Positions 35,164 to 41,509 of a stretch of 41,509 nucleotides of DNA are shown here, piece after piece. The DNA is from an uncultured Lachnospiraceae bacterium (GTDB lineage: Bacteria > Bacillota > Clostridia > Lachnospirales > Lachnospiraceae): contig CALWDR010000116.1 of the NCBI GenBank assembly GCA_944376745.1, positions 1 through 41,509 of the forward strand. The letters are read 5' to 3'. The notes below the pieces were generated by a model. The model searched no databases. It saw nothing but the letters and a program-made list of their open reading frames with translations, and was not told the DNA's origin. Each line of letters opens with the position of its first letter. The first letter of the stretch is position 1. Both the position numbers and the translations under genes were made by a program.

Positions 35164-36072
35164 TTAAGACTCATAATATACCCTGCTTCCTACCTTACGC
35201 CAGATCAGAAGACTCAGGCTCATAGTGACGATCAACAGGATCCAGCCCATGGCGCAGGCGTAGCCCATGCGTCGGTTGTTCATAGCCATGGTATACATAT
35301 TGTAAACATAGAAATTAGTGGAGTTGTCCGTTCCGGCTCCTGTCAGAAGGAAAGCGTTGGTAAATACCTGAATTCCCCCAATAAAGCCCGTAAGCAGGTT
35401 ATAGAAAAGCAACGGCGATATCATGGGAAGTGTGATTTTCCAGAACTTCCACCAGGCATTTGCTCCGTCAATCTCTGCCGCCTCGTAATAGGTACTTGAA
35501 ATTCCCTTAAGACCTGCCAGATACATCATCATACCGCCGCCGCAGTTCCACAGGCCCATGATAACCAGAGCCGTTTTGCTCCATGCGGGATCCGTCAGCC
35601 AGGCCGGTCCCTGAACGCCAATATAAGCCAGCAGCTGATTCAGCAGGCCGTACTTCGTCTGGAACATCCAACTCCACACCATTGTGGTCGCCACAACGGA
35701 AATGACGCAGGGCAGATAGTAGATACACCGGAACACCTTGATTCCCTTCACCTTGGAATTCATCAGAAGACCAACGCCAAAACCGCAGATCAGATTCAGC
35801 GGCGTAGAGACCAGCGTATACCACACCGAATTCCATATGGACTGGAAAAATCCATGATCCGAGGTAAACATGATTTTAAAATTTGTCCACCCGATAAAAT
35901 CAAAGTCCTTTCCCATGGAATAATTGGTAAAGCTGTATACCAGCGAGGACAGCAGCGGATACAATGTGAACACGAACAGCCCGATCAGCCAGGGGCTGGC
36001 AAAAAGATACCCCGTAATCGCCTCTCTTTTCTGCATTTTTGATAATCCGGCTTTTCTTATTCCTTTTTTCAT
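35164..36072 (-). CDS. Sugar ABC transporter permease (LplB/UgpA type)
   Basis: The 302-residue protein has about six membrane helices and the permease EAA-type loop YYEAAEIDGANAWWKFWKITLPM, here split as EAAEIDGANAWW and KITLPM, which docks the ATPase. SPWLIGLFVFTLYPLLSS is the first helix. The ATG at 36072 follows GGAAAGG; the longer frame to 36117 has no such site. It lies directly after the binding-protein gene. No ATPase gene is nearby, so the importer probably uses a shared MsmK/UgpC-type ATPase encoded elsewhere, as is common in Firmicutes. Confidence 0.93.
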   Translation of the reverse strand: MKKGIRKAGLSKMQKREAITGYLFASPWLIGLFVFTLYPLLSSLVYSFTNYSMGKDFDFIGWTNFKIMFTSDHGFFQSIWNSVWYTLVSTPLNLICGFGVGLLMNSKVKGIKVFRCIYYLPCVISVVATTMVWSWMFQTKYGLLNQLLAYIGVQGPAWLTDPAWSKTALVIMGLWNCGGGMMMYLAGLKGISSTYYEAAEIDGANAWWKFWKITLPMISPLLFYNLLTGFIGGIQVFTNAFLLTGAGTDNSTNFYVYNMYTMAMNNRRMGYACAMGWILLIVTMSLSLLIWRKVGSRVYYES

Positions 36073-36157
36073 TATGACTTTCCTTTCCTGTAAAACAATT
36101 TGGGGCAGAAGGAGCATTCGCTCCTCCCGCCCCCCGATTCATAAATCAATGCTGTTG

Positions 36158-37537
36158 TCAGTCGTTCATCAGATGGTAATTATTGATTTCCTGGGTGACA
36201 ATCTCCGCCGCGTCATCCAGAGCCTGCTTCGGCGTCTTGGTTCCATCCATAACATAGGTATACGCAGAGCTTATCGTATTTGTGAAATCCGGATACGCCA
36301 GGCAGCGGTCGTGATATCTGCCATAATCGTAAGACTCCATAACGGCTGCCCAGTACTCATCTCCCAAATCCGTTCTTTCGGCCGCTACCGCTTCGGCCGC
36401 TTCCGTGTTGCACATCAGATTGGCGCTCTTGGTTCCGTAGGTGATCTGCGCCTCCTTACTGACCAGCCACAGACCAAAATCGATCGCTGCGTTCAACCGG
36501 TCCTCATCTCCATGGTCGGTGAACTCCAGATCAAACCCACCGCTCCAGGTCCAGTGGTTATTCTCGCCATCCGAGGTGGGAAGAATTGCTGCGCCCCAGT
36601 TCAGTTCCGGATTGTCCCGCATGATAGTGGCTGCAAATTCATTGGTGTCTACGATCATCGATACGTCACCCATTACAAAAGGACTCATGGTAGAAGACTG
36701 CGTTCCCTCATAAAACAACTGATAATTGTCATAGCCTCCGGAAGCTTCCTGAATATCATAGGCCATCTGCAGAGCGTCGATTCCCTCCTGGGAATTAAAT
36801 ACCGGAGTCTCTCCGTCCAGTTCCTGTCCTCCATACGTCCAGATCATAGTCCAGGGAAACAGATTCCCCAAACCCGTATGGAAGCCCATGCGTTCGATAT
36901 TGCCATTTTCATCATAGGTGGTCAGCTTCTCCGTGTATTCCAGTACCTGATCCCAAGTGGCGGGAGGCTCTTCGATGCCCGCCTCGGCAAAATGATCCTT
37001 ATTGTAATACAGAATACGTACATCCGTCAGATAAGGAAGGCCGGCAATCTGGTCATCCAGCATACAGCACTCCATAGAGGCCGTCCTGAACTGACTGGGG
37101 TCAAATCCCCTTGCCGCCAGATGATCCGTCAGATCAACGGTCTGTCCATAAGCAAGACGCTCCGTGGCAGTGGCCAGATCATACAGCAAAATGTCCGGTG
37201 CCGTGCCGCCTGCAAGCGCCGGTATGATCTTGTTCCCGTAATCCCAGAAGGAAACGGACAACAGATTGATTTTTACATTGGGATGCAAATCCATATACTC
37301 GTCTACCAGTATCTGAAACTGCTCTCCGTCCATATGCTGCCAGAAATCGATCTCAACTTCCCCATAGGTAGGCTCATAGGGCTCCACCTCTCCATCCTGC
37401 CCTTCGCCATTCTCCGGCTTCTGTTCTTCTTCCTGATTCTGCGGTTCGTTATCGTCCCCCTGGGTATCGTCTCCGCAGGCCACCAGAGAGACGCACATCA
37501 CTAACGCCAAAAACAATGCCATCCATTTTCTCTTCAT
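36158..37537 (-). CDS. Extracellular sugar-binding lipoprotein
   Basis: The 459-residue protein has a signal peptide ending in the lipobox SLVAC (Cys21) and an acidic linker rich in Glu, Gln and Asn. The family 1 solute-binding fold follows (WQHMDGEQFQILVDEY, AGGTAPDILLYD, GFHTGLGNLFPW, WTWSGGF). It should capture an oligosaccharide outside the cell and hand it to the two permeases. The ATG at 37537 has GGAGG 8 bases upstream; a TTG two codons earlier is less likely. The gene sits between the two permease genes, an unusual order compared with binding protein-permease-permease. Confidence 0.93.
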   Translation of the reverse strand: MKRKWMALFLALVMCVSLVACGDDTQGDDNEPQNQEEEQKPENGEGQDGEVEPYEPTYGEVEIDFWQHMDGEQFQILVDEYMDLHPNVKINLLSVSFWDYGNKIIPALAGGTAPDILLYDLATATERLAYGQTVDLTDHLAARGFDPSQFRTASMECCMLDDQIAGLPYLTDVRILYYNKDHFAEAGIEEPPATWDQVLEYTEKLTTYDENGNIERMGFHTGLGNLFPWTMIWTYGGQELDGETPVFNSQEGIDALQMAYDIQEASGGYDNYQLFYEGTQSSTMSPFVMGDVSMIVDTNEFAATIMRDNPELNWGAAILPTSDGENNHWTWSGGFDLEFTDHGDEDRLNAAIDFGLWLVSKEAQITYGTKSANLMCNTEAAEAVAAERTDLGDEYWAAVMESYDYGRYHDRCLAYPDFTNTISSAYTYVMDGTKTPKQALDDAAEIVTQEINNYHLMND

Positions 37538-37582
37538 AATCAATACCTCCGTTTCTGAATTTTTGTTGTTACAGCTTACTTT

Positions 37583-38425
37583 TTACCCCTTCAGGCCCGA
37601 CATCACAATGCCCTCGATAAAGTATTTCTGACAGGACAGGAATAGGATGATGGTCGGAGCGGAAATCACCAGCGCAGCCGCCATCAGCAGCGACCAATCC
37701 GTACTGTTTTGCGTCTGGAACGTCCGCAGTCCATAGGTGATGGTGTATAAATTGTTATCATTCAAGTAAAGCAGCGGCCCCTGAAAGTCATTCCAGGTCC
37801 ACATAAACGTTCCCACCGCCACCATAACCACCACCGGCGAACAGAGGGGCATGATGATCTGCGAATAAATCCGCAGGTGACTGGCTCCGTCTATCTTGGC
37901 GCTTTCCGACAGTTCGTTGGGAATCGTGCGGAAAAACTGCCGTATGAGAAAAACATTGCCCGCGCTGGCGGTAAAGGAGGGTACGATCAGCGGCAGATAC
38001 GTATCGATCCATCCGAAATTCCGGTACATGATAAAAGAGGGAATCATGGTACATACCCCGGGCATCATCATGGTGCCAAGCAGTACCATGAACCAGACGT
38101 CCCGTCCCGGCCACCTCAACCGTGAAAACGCGTATGCCACCAGCGTACAGGACAGTACCGTCCCCACCAGATTGAACACAACCAAAAACAACGTGTTTCT
38201 TAAATACAGTAAAATCGGAAACGCTGTTATCGCTCTGGCAAAGTTGCCCCACTGGAGCACTTCAGGCAGCCACTGCATGGGGTACGTCATCACTTCTGCC
38301 CGAGTCTTTAACGCCGTAATCAGCATCCAGCATATGGGAAAGAGAAATATCATCGCCCCCAAAACCAAAATCAAATATAGAAAAGCCTTGCTGATTACCC
38401 TCTTTCTTTTCGCTCTTGATCTCAT
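37583..38425 (-). CDS. Sugar ABC transporter permease (MalG/LplC type)
   Basis: The 280-residue protein has six predicted membrane helices and the EAA-type loop ELSESAKIDGASHLRIYSQI. It ends with QKYFIEGIVMSGLKG, the typical C-terminus of this permease class. AGGAAGG lies about 10 bases before the ATG. It forms the membrane channel together with the second permease at 35164-36072. It starts 65 bases after the lipoprotein gene. Confidence 0.95.
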   Translation of the reverse strand: MRSRAKRKRVISKAFLYLILVLGAMIFLFPICWMLITALKTRAEVMTYPMQWLPEVLQWGNFARAITAFPILLYLRNTLFLVVFNLVGTVLSCTLVAYAFSRLRWPGRDVWFMVLLGTMMMPGVCTMIPSFIMYRNFGWIDTYLPLIVPSFTASAGNVFLIRQFFRTIPNELSESAKIDGASHLRIYSQIIMPLCSPVVVMVAVGTFMWTWNDFQGPLLYLNDNNLYTITYGLRTFQTQNSTDWSLLMAAALVISAPTIILFLSCQKYFIEGIVMSGLKG

Positions 38426-38490
38426 ATCACTACAACCTTCCTAACCGACAAAACTCCTGTTATATCCGTTTTCTTTCCTCTCTCCATATA

Positions 38491-39453
38491 TTATTCCGTC
38501 TTCTTCTTTTTCCTGCTCACTACAACAAGGATTGCCGCCACAACAATGACAACCGCCACAACGATTACCGCGATAACAGCCGGAGACAGGCTTTCTTCCT
38601 GCTTTTCTGTGTTGGGATCATTTTCCGGCTCACCTGCCGGCTCCTCATCCGCTCCTTCTTCCGGTTCGCCTGCCGGCTCCTCATCCGTTCCTTCTTCCGG
38701 CTCATCCACAGGCTCGACGGGCTCCTCTGTCTCCTCCGGAACTGTATAGTTATAGAACTGCGGCGCACCCTCCTCTTCGGATTCTGCCTCCGCGTAAAGC
38801 CCCCGGCTCTCGCCTCCGTCTACCTGAATGGTCAGGGCCGGACCTGTACCTGCGCTTAAGAGCTCTACTCCATTATCTTTTGTCACGCCGTCGGAGCTTC
38901 CGCCGTTCAATGATTTTCCATCCATGGTACAGGCATCGTCATACACCGTATCATCCGCCAGGAAAGCCATCTGGATGCTCTTCATGATAGCCGTCATAAC
39001 GCCTGTGGACTCGGAATATGCCGCAATCTTATCTCCCTCCATTGTCACCACCGGATCCACATAAGTGCCCGCATACTCCGGGTCAAATCCCAGTTCCTTC
39101 AGCCGGGCCGCATGCTCCTCAAAGGAGGCAAAGTCAAAGGATAAAGTAACGATTTCATTCGCTCCGGTATCCGACACCGCTACACTGAGCCATTCTTCAC
39201 TTCCCGGCACCTTCTCGGCATATTCATTTTCGAGCCAGGTTTTCAGATCATCCCCGTGCAGCTTGAAATAATAATAGGTACAACCATTTTCATCTGTTCC
39301 TACCTTGTCAATCCTCCCCACTATCGTTCTGGTACCCGTACCGTCGGAGTTAAGGCTTAAATCCCCGCTGATACTCACAGGGCTGCAGGCGCTCATTACA
39401 CTCATAAGCAGCAGCACAAACAGTAAAATCAGACCTTTTCTCCATTTTTTCAT
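38491..39453 (-). CDS. Lipoprotein with acidic Pro repeats and a C-terminal membrane anchor
   Basis: The 320-residue protein has a signal peptide with a probable lipobox (VMSAC, Cys23) and a beta-rich domain (about 25-235) that starts VSISGDLSLNSDGTGTR. A Pro/Glu repeat region follows (two copies of DEEPAGEPE), then a hydrophobic helix (AVIAVIVVAVVIVVAAI) and the basic end RKKKKTE. It would be held to the membrane at both ends. The family is not one I recognise. The ATG at 39453 has GGAGG upstream; the frame to 39498 lies across the leader. It is the first gene of the importer operon, so a role at the cell surface in glycan uptake or sensing is possible. Confidence 0.8.
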   Translation of the reverse strand: MKKWRKGLILLFVLLLMSVMSACSPVSISGDLSLNSDGTGTRTIVGRIDKVGTDENGCTYYYFKLHGDDLKTWLENEYAEKVPGSEEWLSVAVSDTGANEIVTLSFDFASFEEHAARLKELGFDPEYAGTYVDPVVTMEGDKIAAYSESTGVMTAIMKSIQMAFLADDTVYDDACTMDGKSLNGGSSDGVTKDNGVELLSAGTGPALTIQVDGGESRGLYAEAESEEEGAPQFYNYTVPEETEEPVEPVDEPEEGTDEEPAGEPEEGADEEPAGEPENDPNTEKQEESLSPAVIAVIVVAVVIVVAAILVVVSRKKKKTE

Positions 39454-39489
39454 TCTCTTTCCTCCATTCGTCTTGATCTGTGTTCCCTC

Positions 39490-39521
39490 CCCTATCATTT
39501 AACCGGTTATCAATCATAGGG
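39490..39521. promoter_or_regulatory. Large palindrome with TAACCGGTTA core in the importer leader
   Basis: CCCTATCATT, TAACCGGTTA, two bases, AATCATAGGG: the outer arms match at 9 of 10 positions and the core is a perfect palindrome with a central CCGG. The core looks like a LacI-family operator. As RNA it would form a stable hairpin about 40 bases before the lipoprotein start. Confidence 0.5.
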
Positions 39522-39569
39522 TGATGTTACTATACCATTCATATCAATTTGCTCAAACTGATGAAAATA

Positions 39570-39599
39570 ATTTTACCCCACCCCCTATATTTTTGTCAA
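39570..39599 (-). promoter_or_regulatory. Promoter of the lipoprotein/sugar-importer operon
   Basis: TTGACA (39599-39594) and TAAAAT (39575-39570) on the minus strand are 18 bases apart in an AT-rich gap. Transcription would start near 39563, leaving a leader of about 110 bases that contains the palindrome. The rest of the gap (39600-39722) is AT-rich with nothing I can name. Confidence 0.65.
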
Positions 39600-39722
39600 T
39601 ATTTTATATATATCTTTTCTATTTTTCTTATTTTCCATTGTATTAGTTGTTATATTTTTAAGTATTAGATTTTTCCTCGTCATAATTGCCAATATTTTCT
39701 GCATATCAACCATTACATTTAA

Positions 39723-39756
39723 AAAGCATCCAGAAAATTACTCTTCCAGATGCTTT
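39723..39756 (-). terminator. Terminator after the glycerophosphodiesterase-like gene
   Basis: On the minus strand AAAGCATC and GATGCTTT pair, with GGAA/TTCT inner pairing, followed by a short U-run. It lies about 20 bases after the stop codon at 39775. Confidence 0.6.
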
Positions 39757-39774
39757 CCTTATCCTCTCTTCCTT

Positions 39775-40527
39775 TCACTCCAAAATATCTGTTGTGATAA
39801 AATCCACGCCCCAGGAGACCAGCGTCCGGGCGTCCTCTCTGCTGTCACAGGTCCAGCAGTTTACCTTTAATTTTTCCCTGTGAAGTTCCTCCACAAGTTC
39901 TTTAGACAGCGCCTGGTAGGCGATATCAATCTGAATCCCGTACTCCCGCGTAAATGTCCGAACCTTCTCGTTCCATTCCAACACCAGACAATACAACTCC
40001 TGCTCCGGAAGAAACCGTCTTAGATTCGTCAGATTCACCCACTCAAAGGAGATAAAAACCACATGCTCCAGATAATCCAGCGTTCTGATCTCCTCAATTA
40101 AACGTTTCACATCCTCAGGACAGAACACATTTTTCAACTCCAGTACGCAGACTTTCCCGTATTTTTTGCACACGGTAATGTACTCCGCCAGATTCGGAAT
40201 GATCAGATCCTGCCTGCCTCCTGGATTTCCATTTCGCTGACCCATGGTCTCCTCCCGCTGACAGCAGTCACGCAGACGGATTTTACGGATCGTTTCATAA
40301 GGCATATCTGACACTCGCAGCTCCTCCCCTGTCATGCGTTTCGTCGTATCATCGTGCAGCATCACAAATCTGCCGTCTGCCGTCATCCGAACATCCGATT
40401 CTATCCCATAATAACTGCGGTTTCCCGCAGCCACAAATGCCGGAATGGAATTTTCCGGCTCCAGGCCGCACAATCCCCGGTGGGCCACCATCCGTGTATT
40501 TCCTCTGTTGATCTTTATTGTATTCAT
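39775..40527 (-). CDS. Glycerophosphodiester phosphodiesterase family protein
   Basis: The 250-residue protein has the family motifs in order: VAHRG (catalytic His/Arg), PENS, GIESDVRMTADG (metal-binding Glu and Asp) and VMLHDDTTKRMTG (second catalytic His). A TIM-barrel follows to a late STTDI-like end (FITTDILE). Enzymes of this family hydrolyse glycerophosphodiesters to glycerol-3-phosphate and an alcohol. No signal peptide is present, so it acts in the cytoplasm. Its ATG overlaps the nucleoside hydrolase stop as ATGA, so the two are translated together. Why it is paired with a nucleoside hydrolase is not clear. Confidence 0.9.
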   Translation of the reverse strand: MNTIKINRGNTRMVAHRGLCGLEPENSIPAFVAAGNRSYYGIESDVRMTADGRFVMLHDDTTKRMTGEELRVSDMPYETIRKIRLRDCCQREETMGQRNGNPGGRQDLIIPNLAEYITVCKKYGKVCVLELKNVFCPEDVKRLIEEIRTLDYLEHVVFISFEWVNLTNLRRFLPEQELYCLVLEWNEKVRTFTREYGIQIDIAYQALSKELVEELHREKLKVNCWTCDSREDARTLVSWGVDFITTDILE

Positions 40528-41492
40528 AGCTGTTTCCTCTCTGCCTTCCCGGGCATGGTAACAAGCAGTCTATCAATATCCCCGATTATTTTTTCCTTTG
40601 GCTGCGCCAGTTCAACAAAGTGATCCGTCCCGTCCTCATCCGGTGTCCATATGGTTCTCCCCTTCTCGTCAAAGCGCACCGTTCCGGCCGGAGACAGCCT
40701 GTAACGAGGATTATCCGGTATTACGGCAAAGTCAACGGTGAAAACATCCCAGCTGAAGCGCCCCTTGTTATTCGTATATAGCTGATAGGCGATACGTACC
40801 GGGTGATCCTCCGGCAGGAAGGCCGACAACGTGCTTCCTGTGACCAGCAGTCCCGCCTCTCCTCCCAGGTAAATCTTTGGCGTCGGCCAGTTTTTTGCAA
40901 TGTTCCGGGCTGCGCCGACATCACACGCCACATTGAATTCCTCTATCTCCGCAATGGGTTTTCCGGAATCTTTCCTCACCAGCTCCGCCATTTCCGTGAC
41001 AGTCGGGTAAACTCCTGCCATGGCCGTGAGACGGATCACCTTCTGCTTTACAAGCGTTACACCATCCAGGTCGGAATATTCATCCGCCCGGGAATTTAAA
41101 AGCGCAGAAAGATTATTCAGAGGTCCGATCGCAACGCATTCAACACTTTTGTCCTCCTGCTCCGCGAGAATGCGGCGGTACATGGCAACCGCCTCCTCCG
41201 GCTGTGTATCCCGGTATCGATTTGGCAGATGCGTGGTAATATACCGGTTATAAATCATATGGTGTTCTTCTGCCAAAAAACCTTTGCCATGGTAAGTGGA
41301 AACAGCAATTTCCGGTCGGCCGTAATAACGATTGATCGCGTCGATCGTGCCTGCGCCATAAGGATTTGAGGTGCAGTGGGCAACCCCCAGAATTCTGCAC
41401 CTTCCCTGGTCCGCAAAAATATGCAGCAAAGCCAGTGCCGCCGCGTCATCACAGTCCGGCCCCATATCCGTGTCCAGTATAATATGTTTCAT
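40524..41492 (-). CDS. Inosine/uridine-preferring nucleoside hydrolase family protein
   Basis: The 322-residue protein starts ILDTDMGPDCDDAAA, the calcium-binding DxDxxxDDD-type signature of nucleoside hydrolases (here DTDMGPDCDD). It later has AIGPLNNLSALL, the conserved IGPxTN-type segment, and NVACDVGAARNI and WDVFTV near the C-terminus. It should split ribonucleosides, or related N-glycosides, into sugar and base. I prefer the second ATG (41492) because AAGGA lies 5-6 bases upstream; the first ATG (41498) overlaps that site. The promoter is outside the window. A decayed relative lies at 31805-32342. Confidence 0.9.
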   Translation of the reverse strand: MKHIILDTDMGPDCDDAAALALLHIFADQGRCRILGVAHCTSNPYGAGTIDAINRYYGRPEIAVSTYHGKGFLAEEHHMIYNRYITTHLPNRYRDTQPEEAVAMYRRILAEQEDKSVECVAIGPLNNLSALLNSRADEYSDLDGVTLVKQKVIRLTAMAGVYPTVTEMAELVRKDSGKPIAEIEEFNVACDVGAARNIAKNWPTPKIYLGGEAGLLVTGSTLSAFLPEDHPVRIAYQLYTNNKGRFSWDVFTVDFAVIPDNPRYRLSPAGTVRFDEKGRTIWTPDEDGTDHFVELAQPKEKIIGDIDRLLVTMPGKAERKQL

Positions 41493-41509
41493 ATCCATCC
41501 TTCTTTCTA

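Noticed and set aside
35924..37504. 526-codon plus-strand frame
   Set aside because: It is antisense to the sugar-binding protein gene, which has a lipobox and clear family motifs.

Overview
The window looks like chromosomal DNA from a gut-type Lachnospiraceae/Clostridia bacterium. The basis is strong AGGAGG-type ribosome binding sites, dense co-directional operons, GC-rich carbohydrate-use genes, LplB/MalG-type sugar ABC permeases, many glycosidases, and Clostridia-type IS200 and group II intron elements. No rRNA, tRNA or CRISPR array was seen.

Bases 1-9120 form a glycan-use locus built around an AraC-type regulator (5091-5921). Leftward from an overlapping divergent promoter run a Gfo/Idh/MocA oxidoreductase, a toroid lyase/hydrolase-like protein, a GH28-like beta-helix protein and the start of a GH38 alpha-mannosidase, which is cut by the window edge. 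Rightward run the regulator, a second oxidoreductase and a second toroid protein, closed by a terminator. A decayed 105-base copy of the last gene's 3' end follows, then a truncated AAA-ATPase gene (9269-10513) on the minus strand.

From 10637 to 29255 all real genes are on the minus strand with small gaps or overlaps, so they may be largely one transcript read from right to left. In transcription order: an acyl-carrier-like protein, a radical SAM/SPASM peptide maturase, a 32-residue Cys-rich precursor peptide too short for routine gene calling, a subtilisin-like protease fused to a P-loop domain, a papain/BtrH-like domain fused to a GNAT acetyltransferase, four consecutive ABC half-exporters, a GH43 glycosidase, a beta-lactamase-like serine hydrolase and a divergent GH38-like protein. 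The AT-rich part (about 24.3-29.3 kb) is a peptide natural-product (RiPP) system related to clostridial Cys-rich peptide maturation loci. It is the most interesting content here: protease, papain-like domain, acyl carrier and acetyltransferase all surround a tiny peptide with a Gly-Gly processing site and the core CATCCNFN.

Directly upstream of that system lies an IS200-type element (about 29285-31803). Its tnpA gene is split near codon 9 by a complete-looking group II intron and is also broken by a frameshift and a stop. The right end of the element supplies a possible -35 box for the RiPP operon.

From 31805 to 41498 is a second carbohydrate locus, again on the minus strand. A nucleoside hydrolase and a glycerophosphodiesterase-like gene end at a terminator. 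Next, from its own promoter and a large palindrome, come a doubly anchored lipoprotein, a sugar ABC importer (permease, binding protein, permease) and a full-length GH38 alpha-mannosidase. A nucleoside hydrolase relic with a missing N-terminus and an internal deletion abuts the IS element.
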